Shown here one piece after another: positions 57,570-64,000 of a stretch of 64,000 nucleotides of DNA. The stretch is from Clostridiales bacterium (lineage in GTDB: Bacteria; Bacillota; Clostridia; Lachnospirales; Lachnospiraceae). Every line of letters begins with the position of its first letter. Positions within the stretch are counted from its first letter, which is position 1. Both the position numbers and the translations under genes were made by a program. The notes under the pieces are model-generated. The model was not told where the DNA came from. It saw only the letters and a program-made list of their open reading frames with translations, and ran no database searches. The stretch is taken from positions 59,966 through 123,965 of the forward strand of contig JAHAFI010000006.1 of assembly GCA_018374355.1 (NCBI GenBank), in the 5' to 3' direction.

Positions 57570-58983
57570 GGGTAAATTCCTCCTTTCTTTCCCGATTTTC
57601 CTGCCGCACAATTTTTATCTTCTCTTTCATCAAGCCGGAACGTACGGCAATTCCGTCACAAAGCCTCACCTCCTCTCTGAGTTTCCTCATCTGCCCCGTC
57701 AGTCCGGTAATCTCTTTTCTCATCTCTGTCCGAGTTCCCTCTTCTTTCACGCTCCGTACCCGGTATCGAAGAGATTTCCGTTCCGTCTCCAACTGCTCCA
57801 GACGGTTCTCGCAAGTTTCTTTCCATGAAAAAAGCTGCTCTGTGGTATCAATGTGATAGCGGCAAAGCAGCCTTGTTTCTTTTGTAATCTGATTCAATTT
57901 ACTTAAATCTTCCCTGAGTAGGAAATGCATTTGTCTGGTGCTTGTCTGTGGTCTGTTTTTCGGTAGGATTCCTAACAGATAACAGTAATGCAGATACAAT
58001 CCACGCAGACCGCCGATTTTCCTTCGTGTGTTGAACGCTCCATGCAGACGCAACACATACACGTTTTCTTTTTTAGGTGGCACTTCCGGTTTCAATATTT
58101 CCCGGTTCTGTATCAGGATTCTTCTGCGGATAGATTCAAGCGTATACTCGTCCCCAAAGTTCCGGGCAAGTTTCAGTCCTCTCTCCTTTCCCTCTGGTCG
58201 CACTGTAATATCCTTTCCGATTTTAATCGTGTAACCTTTCTCCTTCAGATAGTGAAAGAACTGACGCTCGGTTCTCGCTTTGTTAATTGCCTCATCCACA
58301 TCCGCCTGCACGATTCCCCGGTAGGTTGGTCTGCCTTCCTGATTCGCTCTCCATTCTCCATAGTGTTGCGCCTTGCCCGGTTTCGGATTTTCGATAACAG
58401 ACAACCTATACTCTCTGCAAAGCCTGTCCGATACCCTCCGCATATTCCGATAATCCTGATTTGTCCTGTGGTATCGCAATCCATCTGTAAAAGATACCGA
58501 ATTGACCACAAAATGATTATGAAGATGATGAGCCTTGTCTAAATGGGTGGCAACCAACACCTGAAATCTGTTTCCCCACAATTCTTCTGCCAGTTTCACA
58601 CCGATCTCATGTGCCATTGCCGGAGTACACTCCCCCGGTGCGAAAGACTGATACCCATGAAACGCCATAATGCCCTCGTCTTTCCCATACCTCTTTTTTA
58701 CTGCCAGCATTTCTGTCCGGGCGGTGGTAGGGGTACAGTTGACACCAGAAACATACTGCTCCATGACTGCCTCACTTTCTTCTGCAATCTCTCCTTTCTG
58801 ATTCTGTCTGGTCTTTTCTTCATTCACTGCATAAGCAATGACATCGGACAGCCCCTGTGATTCTTCTTCCGTAATTCCTGCCTGTTGCACCACTTCCGAA
58901 TTCGTAGTCTTTTCCGGGTTCTCCACATAAATCACAACCTTGCCAAGCCACCCTTTCACGCTCCAGATAGATGTGGTAGCCAC
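57544..58983 (-). CDS. MOBP-type relaxase
   Basis: The relaxase nicks the transfer origin and leads the strand into the recipient. The 479-residue protein has the relaxase/mobilisation nuclease domain in its first 250 residues, with the metal-binding HLDKAHHLHNHFVVNSV motif near residue 150 and an N-terminal WSVKGWLGKVVIYVENP stretch. A long helical tail with coiled coil follows. It starts with GTG one base after the mobC stop and has only a weak ribosome site, so its translation probably depends on mobC. The catalytic tyrosine is likely one of those near the N-terminus. Confidence 0.9.
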   Translation of the reverse strand: MATTSIWSVKGWLGKVVIYVENPEKTTNSEVVQQAGITEEESQGLSDVIAYAVNEEKTRQNQKGEIAEESEAVMEQYVSGVNCTPTTARTEMLAVKKRYGKDEGIMAFHGYQSFAPGECTPAMAHEIGVKLAEELWGNRFQVLVATHLDKAHHLHNHFVVNSVSFTDGLRYHRTNQDYRNMRRVSDRLCREYRLSVIENPKPGKAQHYGEWRANQEGRPTYRGIVQADVDEAINKARTERQFFHYLKEKGYTIKIGKDITVRPEGKERGLKLARNFGDEYTLESIRRRILIQNREILKPEVPPKKENVYVLRLHGAFNTRRKIGGLRGLYLHYCYLLGILPKNRPQTSTRQMHFLLREDLSKLNQITKETRLLCRYHIDTTEQLFSWKETCENRLEQLETERKSLRYRVRSVKEEGTRTEMRKEITGLTGQMRKLREEVRLCDGIAVRSGLMKEKIKIVRQENRERKEEFTHEHIRRSR

Positions 58984-58984
58984 G

Positions 58985-59338
58985 TTACATATTTTGCGGG
59001 ATTCCCCGCCCCTCTGTTTTCTCCGGCAGAATGACCGCCTCCGTAATCTCTTTTACGGTCTTTTCAAACATACGCATTGCCCCATCATATCTCTGCACAT
59101 CTATGACGTTCAACGTGTGTGCCTTCTGTGCAATCTGGTTCAGGTTATTCCCGATTTTATGAAGTTCTCTCATCATAGAATAATAATCCGGCGGCGGTGC
59201 GTCCCTCGGCACAACACCCGTGATCAACTGCCGCAAATATGCCTCACGGTTCAGACCGCTTTTCTTTACTTTCTTGTCCAATGCCTCCGCCTCTTTGCGG
59301 TTGAGCCGGAACATGACTGGAACATTTCGTTTTCGCAT
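58985..59338 (-). CDS. MobC-family relaxosome accessory protein
   Basis: The 117-residue protein is a ribbon-helix-helix type MobC (VMFRLNRKEAEALDKKV, then GLNREAYLRQLI) with the C-terminal INLNQIA-type helix here as GNNLNQIAQKA. It binds near the transfer origin and helps the relaxase nick. The ATG at 59338 has GGGGAGG seven bases upstream; the open frame extends 117 bases further without a site. It is directly followed by the relaxase. Confidence 0.88.
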   Translation of the reverse strand: MRKRNVPVMFRLNRKEAEALDKKVKKSGLNREAYLRQLITGVVPRDAPPPDYYSMMRELHKIGNNLNQIAQKAHTLNVIDVQRYDGAMRMFEKTVKEITEAVILPEKTEGRGIPQNM

Positions 59339-59680
59339 TCTCATACCTCCCCATCCAATTTGTATAAACGATTGATTTGTAACATACACATCAGAACAAC
59401 TCCGAAAATCATTCCTACAATCAATCCACCAATAAACTGCCACATATAAATTCACGCACCTTTCTCATAGCGGACAGCCGCCATACAATTTTTTATTACA
59501 TACTGGACACTACCAGTTCTAGTTAAGGGTTTCAGGGATATTCCCTGACAAGCTGCCGCAAGATTGACAGACCTTCGTCTGGCAATCCAAAGGCGTTGCT
59601 TGCTGGTATCGTGTATCTCACACCCTTTGCGTAACCGCTGCGGGTGTAAAAGAACATCACCAACCGAAAAGACACACTTT
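59339..59680. other. Putative transfer origin region
   Basis: These 342 bases upstream of mobC show paired sequences usual for transfer origins: ACACCC with GGGTGT about 22 bases apart (59620-59647) and a CAGAC-GAAG-GTCTG hairpin near 59570. A 41-codon frame on the minus strand crosses it (to 59532) but lacks a clear ribosome site. Location next to mobC and relaxase supports oriT; the nick site cannot be named. Confidence 0.45.
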
Positions 59681-60085
59681 TTAAGGCTGCTTTTCGCCTT
59701 GCGGATGGGTACAACTACCACACTCCTGACACTTCCAATGGCACTTTTCACAGACTTCTTCCCCACATTCACCACAGTCTAACATCGTGCAGCCGCCACA
59801 ATTTTCACAATGATATTCGCACTCCTGACACCGATCTGAAAGGTCATCCATCATGCAATCCTGCTCATTCGGACAAAAATACTCACACCCTTCACACGCT
59901 CCCGGACAGTCTCTTTCATCTTTTTCTTCCACTACAATTCCAATCAATTCATCTCCGGTAACATCCATTTCCTTCTCGGATTGCAACATTGTTTTTAAAG
60001 TTTCTTCAATCCGTTTCCTGTCAATAGACGCAAGAACAATTTCCTTTTTATGGATAATCTTCAACACATATTTAATCGCTTTCAT
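59681..60085 (-). CDS. Cysteine-rich ICE protein
   Basis: The 134-residue protein has a helical N-terminal part of about 60 residues (MKAIKYVLKIIHKKEIVLAS at the start) and a C-terminal half with nearly twenty cysteines, mostly in CxxC pairs (CEGCEYFC, CQECEYHCENCGGC, CGECGEEVCEKC), suited to several zinc sites. I do not recognise the family. It follows the DpnD/PcfM-like gene by 16 bases and ends at the putative transfer origin. It could bind nucleic acid or metal. The ATG at 60085 follows AGAGAGGATTTTGT. Confidence 0.7.
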   Translation of the reverse strand: MKAIKYVLKIIHKKEIVLASIDRKRIEETLKTMLQSEKEMDVTGDELIGIVVEEKDERDCPGACEGCEYFCPNEQDCMMDDLSDRCQECEYHCENCGGCTMLDCGECGEEVCEKCHWKCQECGSCTHPQGEKQP

Positions 60086-60101
60086 ACAAAATCCTCTCTT
60101 T

Positions 60102-60296
60102 CTATCGCTCACGACTCTTTTCTCTGACACGTTCCTTTGCGTCAAAATTTGCCCCCACAAAATCATCTGCACCAAGAACATACTTCTCATCATTCCATCT
60201 GTCCTGTGCAATTTCTTCCGCCTCTGCCTGACTGTCTGCTCGAATAGAGACGGTCTTTTGCAAAGTTTCCGTGATTGTTACATCATACGTTTTCAT
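60102..60296 (-). CDS. DpnD/PcfM-family protein
   Basis: The 64-residue protein starts MKTYDVTITETLQKTVSIRA and has the SQAEAEEIAQDRWNDEKYVL stretch of the DpnD/PcfM family (named after the DpnI restriction system and pCF10 transfer region). Its function is not established. The ATG lies within the end of the TOPRIM gene, with AGGTGGAGCG as ribosome site. It is likely co-translated with that gene. Confidence 0.82.
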   Translation of the reverse strand: MKTYDVTITETLQKTVSIRADSQAEAEEIAQDRWNDEKYVLGADDFVGANFDAKERVREKSRER

Positions 60297-61264
60297 CTCG
60301 CTCCACCTCTTTCCTGACTTCTTTTTTCACGTTGTGTTACTTGCAAACCTAACTGGAAACAAAGAAAATCATTGTAATCTTTCCCGGCAGATGGCGGACA
60401 GTCTCTTGTCTGATACTCTTTCGGTAATACTGTCTGAATAGCTTTTGTTGCCAATCTCCCTGCCTTATCATTGTCAAAGTGAAACACAATCAACTGCACT
60501 TCCGGATACTCTTTTAAGAAATGAACCAGCGTTGCAGGCACTTTACTATTCTCTATCTCCTTTGCAGGCTGATAAACTCCAGCAAGAGATAACAGATGTT
60601 CTTCTCTCCAGTTCTGACCACTCATCTTTCGCAATGTAGCATAAGATAATAGATCAATAGCAGATTCAAACAGATGAACTTCATTGCATACTCCCTCAGA
60701 AGGAATTGAAAAAGAATAGTTCTTATCACTTCCACTTGCCTCTCCGATAAAGTCTGTTCCCACACCTCTCAGTGCTGCATACCGGGGTTTTCCTTCCTTG
60801 TCCTTACCTACAAAAACGACATTGTGATAGTTCGCACTCTCATATAAACGTCCGGTTTCCAAACAAAAATGAATGAGTTCCGTGTCAATTCCTCTGTTCT
60901 TCAGATAAGAAACCACATACTCTGTGTAGCGGTAGGCTTTGGGAAGTAGCAGGGTTTTCTCTGTTTTCTTTTCGGCTGGTGCAGGAGCAGGCGGCTGAAA
61001 GGCTGCCTGTCCTGCAATAATTTCTATTGCCTCAAGAAAAGGATACCCTCTCACTTTTATCAGATAATCCAGTGCTGACCGCCCGCCTATTCCCTGACTC
61101 CACCACATCCACCTTCCATTGGAAATCTTCAAACTATCGTGGGTTCTTGTCGTATAGGTATTGCCAGCAAAATGCACAAGTTCAGATGGTTCATAGTTTC
61201 TAAGGTACGTCAGTAAATCCATTCTCTTTACTTCCTGTACCACTTCCGGTGCGATATATGGCAT
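60293..61264 (-). CDS. DUF3991/TOPRIM primase-like protein
   Basis: The 323-residue protein resembles the primase-like TOPRIM proteins of Gram-positive mobile elements. The DUF3991-type N-terminal part has WWSQGIGGRSALDYLIKVRG near residue 55; the TOPRIM part has FESAIDLLSYATLRK, and the acidic FHFDNDKAGRLATKAIQ and GKDYNDFL segments. No zinc finger of CHC2 type is seen. It may prime or process single-stranded ICE DNA after transfer. It is the first complete gene of the transfer operon in this window; a terminator-like hairpin lies upstream. Confidence 0.85.
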   Translation of the reverse strand: MPYIAPEVVQEVKRMDLLTYLRNYEPSELVHFAGNTYTTRTHDSLKISNGRWMWWSQGIGGRSALDYLIKVRGYPFLEAIEIIAGQAAFQPPAPAPAEKKTEKTLLLPKAYRYTEYVVSYLKNRGIDTELIHFCLETGRLYESANYHNVVFVGKDKEGKPRYAALRGVGTDFIGEASGSDKNYSFSIPSEGVCNEVHLFESAIDLLSYATLRKMSGQNWREEHLLSLAGVYQPAKEIENSKVPATLVHFLKEYPEVQLIVFHFDNDKAGRLATKAIQTVLPKEYQTRDCPPSAGKDYNDFLCFQLGLQVTQREKRSQERGGAR

Positions 61265-61331
61265 AATTTCACCTTCTTTCCTGCCCGTAATTTGATATTT
61301 TCGGTTGAAATTGGAATATCAGGGCATAAAA

Positions 61332-61371
61332 ATAGCCGGGAGATTTTCGTTACTGAAAACCTTCCGGCTAT
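61332..61371 (-). terminator. Hairpin upstream of the TOPRIM gene
   Basis: ATAGCCGG pairs with CCGGCTAT, and the inner AGATTTTC with GAAAACCT. It lies after the truncated gene at 61449-61703 and likely ends its transcript; T-runs are modest. Confidence 0.6.
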
Positions 61372-61448
61372 GTAAAATGGTATTCAATTTTTCCACTTAG
61401 TAAAAACTATAATGCAATTTTCAAAACAGTTCTAATTCTACACACATA

Positions 61449-61703
61449 TCACTCAAAACTATCCAATATCACAATAGTATTATTTGCATCAGAACACAAA
61501 CGTTCTCGTTCTTTGCGCCCCATATATAAAAAATCCATAATATCATTAAATTCTTGAATTTCCGGTGCAGTTCCCTGAACCCTACCTACTTGTCTATAAT
61601 ATGGTAATGCACTTTCAAAATCCGAATATGTCAAACCGTTTCTGCGAATAGTTGCTCCCACTTGAGTTATCTTATCTATACATAATTGGTACATATTTAA
61701 CGG
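61449..61703 (-). pseudogene. 3' remnant of an ICE gene cut by the IS21 element
   Basis: About 85 codons remain, ending in NNTIVILDSFE. There is no ribosome site before the first ATG (61694), and the frame runs back into IS sequence. It is therefore the C-terminal part of a gene interrupted by the insertion. I do not recognise the family; the rest may lie beyond the IS, outside the window. Confidence 0.6.
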
Positions 61704-61808
61704 TGTTAGAGTCCGGAGGAATTGACCACTCAAAGTCCAGCAGAAATAACCAATCCGAGCTCATTAGAAATAGCCAATGCACCCGCATGGCTAATTGATT
61801 ATCGACAG

Positions 61809-62624
61809 TTATTCAGTGGGATCACTAATCTCTATCGAATAAGTTTTTAAGTTACGTCCTCGATAGCTTTCACCCTTCATAAGATAAACGGTGGCAGCAT
61901 CGAAAGTTCTATCTAACGCACAAAGTAATGAGTCTTCTTCTCGGAAGAAGTCACGCCACTTATCGGGCGTTAGGTTACTGGTGAAAATCATACAGTTTGG
62001 ACCTTCCTTACTGCATCTTCGGTCAATCATGTCAAAAAATAGACGGGTATTTTCCATATCGAAGATGCTTCGGCCTATTTCATCGATAATCAAGCAGGAT
62101 GGTCTGACCAAGCCAGAAATTGCACTGCTTTCAGTACCTGTTCTCCGTGCCTTTGTAAATTTTTCGTTCAATTCCGTGGCTTTGATAAAATAAGAACGCA
62201 ATCCTTTGCGACAACAGGAATTACCATATGCCATTGACAAGTGGGTTTTTCCAACACCCGGAGGTCCGATAAAGGCTATGTTCTGCCTTGAATAAAGTGC
62301 CGTCAGGTTCGGAAGATTTCTTATCTGAACAGCGTTTTCTCCAGTCACTCTGCTGAAATCGAAGTTATCAAATGTACTTGGTTCCTTCTGTGGAATACGG
62401 CTGTGTGACAGCAGTGCATTTATCGCTTTGTCTCGTTGATTCTGCCTGAGATATGACATAAATTCTTCCATGGCTTCCAGATGTTCAGGCGGAACTTTCT
62501 TTTCAGACAGATATAATGCGATTTCTTGAGCAGTTATCTTGATATCCAGTGCAGAAGCATGTGCTTGAATCTGTTCAATCAGTGTTTTACTCATTCCAGC
62601 CACCTCCAAATGCAAACTTTGCAA
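61809..62624 (-). CDS. istB: IS21 transposition helper ATPase IstB
   Basis: IstB is a DnaA-like AAA+ ATPase that selects and bends target DNA and recruits the IstA transposase. The 271-residue product has Walker A in FIGPPGVGKTHLSMAYG near residue 120 and Walker B in CLIIDEIGRSIFD, with the sensor segment IFTSNLTPDKW. Its length is normal. Its start lies inside the istA end (38-base overlap), typical of IS21 translational coupling. Confidence 0.95.
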   Translation of the reverse strand: MQSLHLEVAGMSKTLIEQIQAHASALDIKITAQEIALYLSEKKVPPEHLEAMEEFMSYLRQNQRDKAINALLSHSRIPQKEPSTFDNFDFSRVTGENAVQIRNLPNLTALYSRQNIAFIGPPGVGKTHLSMAYGNSCCRKGLRSYFIKATELNEKFTKARRTGTESSAISGLVRPSCLIIDEIGRSIFDMENTRLFFDMIDRRCSKEGPNCMIFTSNLTPDKWRDFFREEDSLLCALDRTFDAATVYLMKGESYRGRNLKTYSIEISDPTE

Positions 62625-63900
62625 AAGCAGACTTCGGTGGATTTTCCTTTTTTTGAGAAATGCTGATTTTTACAGGAACAGATGGTTTTTCTTCTGGTTG
62701 CTCATCTACAAACTGACCTTTGCAGAAGCTGTCTTTTCGACTCCATGTCACATCATGGGTGATTAAGACTTTACGCAGTTCCATGTCATAAACATACAGA
62801 GTAAAATTTTCTCGTTGAACACGGCAGGTATGCTGGACATAACTGTAAGGAACACCAAAACGCCTTCCTTCATATGTAACAAAACCGTCAAATGAAATAC
62901 AACGAATCGGACTCAGATACTTCCGGACATCAAAGGTATCTTTGAGCAAAGATGCGTTCTTCATGCAGCTGACGGAATGTCTTTTGTGAGGAATGCAATC
63001 AACTGCTTTATGATATCGATTATTCTGATTATCGCACCATTTCCATGCTTCATAATTAAGATCCGTGATGGTACCGAATACTCGTCCGGCAAGAAAGTTA
63101 TCTTTTACAAAACGTACGAGACGTTCCACAGCTCCTTTGGTGAATGGATGCCGGGGTCTGCACAACTTTGTTTCGAAGCCGATGGTATTCATAAATGCTT
63201 CATAGTCGTGATTCCAAACAGGATGTCCTTCTGAATCACGATGTATCACAATACTTTTCATGTTGTCTGTAAGCACATGTTCAGGAACACCCATCCGTTT
63301 GAATGCATGGATCATGCCGATAAACAGGTTTTCCTGTTTGGCATTCGGAAAGAACTCTATATAGCGTTCGCCGCAATGATGACAGATCATTGCAAAACAG
63401 GCAACTTTATAAGAATTATCATCACCCGTATCTACATTAACAAAACCCCAGTCCATCTGATAACTTTCACCAGCATCACTGGAATAACGGCGTCCGCGAT
63501 TACCTTGTGGTGCGACAACCTGTCTTTTAGGTGGAATCATATCTTTATGGTCGTTGATGTATCTTTTTACAGTAGTTAAGCTGCCTGTATATCCCTGTTC
63601 CTGGATTCGTTCCAGAACAACTTCTGAGTTAGAAACTCCTTTTTTCAGCAGATCATCAATTACGCCTGTGAAACCAGAGATAATCGTGGCATCAGCTTTG
63701 CGACCAGTAAGACCATGTGGTTTTACATGAAATCCATTCTTTTTTAATCGTCTTAATTGTGCTCTTGTCAGACCGGTACGACGTTCAAGTTCAGCAAGGT
63801 TGATTTTAGCGAGATCAAATGTATTTCCTTGTTCAGACTTCATTTCTTCAATGGCTTGTGTTATGATAGATTGCAAGTCATTACTGTTATTTTCATTCAT
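62587..63900 (-). CDS. istA: IS21 transposase IstA
   Basis: IstA is the DDE transposase of the IS21 family. The 437-residue product has an N-terminal helix-turn-helix (ELERRTGLTRAQLRRLKKNG), an RNase H-like catalytic core with aspartates in YQMDWGFVNVD and HVLTDNMKS and the glutamate in GAVERLVRFVKD, and a C-terminal beta-barrel region. It appears intact, so the element may be active. The ATG at 63900 is preceded by AGGAGAAAC. Confidence 0.95.
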   Translation of the reverse strand: MNENNSNDLQSIITQAIEEMKSEQGNTFDLAKINLAELERRTGLTRAQLRRLKKNGFHVKPHGLTGRKADATIISGFTGVIDDLLKKGVSNSEVVLERIQEQGYTGSLTTVKRYINDHKDMIPPKRQVVAPQGNRGRRYSSDAGESYQMDWGFVNVDTGDDNSYKVACFAMICHHCGERYIEFFPNAKQENLFIGMIHAFKRMGVPEHVLTDNMKSIVIHRDSEGHPVWNHDYEAFMNTIGFETKLCRPRHPFTKGAVERLVRFVKDNFLAGRVFGTITDLNYEAWKWCDNQNNRYHKAVDCIPHKRHSVSCMKNASLLKDTFDVRKYLSPIRCISFDGFVTYEGRRFGVPYSYVQHTCRVQRENFTLYVYDMELRKVLITHDVTWSRKDSFCKGQFVDEQPEEKPSVPVKISISQKKENPPKSAFAKFAFGGGWNE

Positions 63901-64000
63901 GTTTCTCCTAGTATAATAATGGTGTAGTCAATAAAGACTACTTGGTTAATAGTTGCATATCTAATCTAATGAATAACCGAAGAAGAGGATTCCCCCTTCA
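63901..64000. other. Leader of istA to the window edge
   Basis: These 100 bases form the istA leader. They hold an AGTCAATAAAGACT inverted repeat (63925-63941) and no reading frame. The terminal repeat of the IS must lie further right. Confidence 0.5.

Larger units (their letters stand above)
27789..64000. mobile_element. Tn1549-like integrative and conjugative element (left part)
   Basis: The run from the recombinases at 28.2 kb to the window edge has the full set of ICE functions: integrases, excisionase-like protein, regulators, relaxase with MobC, VirD4, VirB4, PrgI, TrbL-like and Maff2 proteins, a peptidoglycan hydrolase, plus a metabolic cargo. The transfer gene order is like that of Tn1549/CTn4-type elements. 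The left boundary lies within 27789-28210 and the right boundary beyond 64000. The cargo and regulator regions are more AT-rich than the backbone. Confidence 0.85.
61704..64000 (-). mobile_element. IS21-family insertion sequence (one end visible)
   Basis: The istA-istB pair identifies an IS21 element. The right end is placed at the TGTTAGAGTCCGG at 61704, followed inward by repeated blocks (TTGGTTATTTCT and TTGGCTATTTCT read on the minus strand, 61757-61790) as IS21 ends usually carry. The left end is not in the window, so terminal inverted repeats and target duplication cannot be checked. It lies within the ICE. Confidence 0.85.

Noticed and set aside
59452..59775. 107-codon basic frame on the minus strand upstream of mobC
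   Set aside because: Overlaps the end of the Cys-rich gene in another frame, lacks a ribosome site, and crosses the inverted repeats of the putative oriT.

Overview
The window is one contiguous stretch of a low-to-mid GC Clostridia chromosome, most likely Lachnospiraceae. The evidence is the gene content and order (groESL with CIRCE, codY-topA-dprA-comM, a sporulation sigma-K gene, the ireB-ruvX-DUF1292 cluster, hrcA-grpE-dnaK-dnaJ, thiI beside a cysteine desulfurase) and AGGAGG-type ribosome binding sites. The genus cannot be fixed from the sequence alone.

Positions 1 to about 27.8 kb are chromosomal backbone, nearly all on the minus strand. In order they hold: a truncated groEL with groES behind a CIRCE operator; codY; topA, dprA and comM; sigK on the plus strand, with no pro-sequence and a candidate SigK-type promoter; a tRNA wobble-uridine modification pair (TrhP-like U32 protein and TrmR-like methyltransferase) with a short MltG-like protein; a YlbF-family protein and RNase J; DUF1292, ruvX and ireB; mtaB; a small HPr-like protein lacking the phosphorylatable histidine; thiI and its cysteine desulfurase; rsmE and prmA; an AEC transporter; and the hrcA-grpE-dnaK-dnaJ heat-shock operon with a second CIRCE; then uvrB. 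Five copies of a short palindromic extragenic repeat lie in this part and none was seen beyond it.

From the region just upstream of uvrB (about 27.8 kb) to the right edge the window is an integrative and conjugative element (ICE). Its left end carries two adjacent tyrosine recombinases, an excisionase-like protein, a MazF-type toxin with an added Cys-pair tail, a structured GC-rich gene-free stretch, a region-4-only sigma-like protein and an XRE repressor. The cargo (33.8-43.8 kb) is a LacI-controlled carbon-source operon: three different alpha/beta esterases, an MBL-fold hydrolase, a GPH-family sugar transporter, a P-loop kinase, a GH13_18 sucrose-phosphorylase-like enzyme and an iron-dependent alcohol dehydrogenase. 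I infer that it takes up and dismantles an acylated glucoside. A QorB-like reductase with a divergent HxlR regulator follows.

The region 45.4-61.3 kb is the Tn1549-like conjugation module, read on the minus strand from a TOPRIM protein, MobC and a MOBP relaxase through PcfB-like, ArdC-like, DUF3847, VirD4, Maff2, TrbL-like, PrgI and VirB4 proteins to a sortase B and a bifunctional peptidoglycan hydrolase. One small membrane-protein gene within it is on the opposite strand with its own promoter and terminator. The last 2.3 kb is an IS21-family element (istA, istB) that has truncated an ICE gene and runs off the window. The right end of the ICE is not present. I saw no tRNA, rRNA or CRISPR array.
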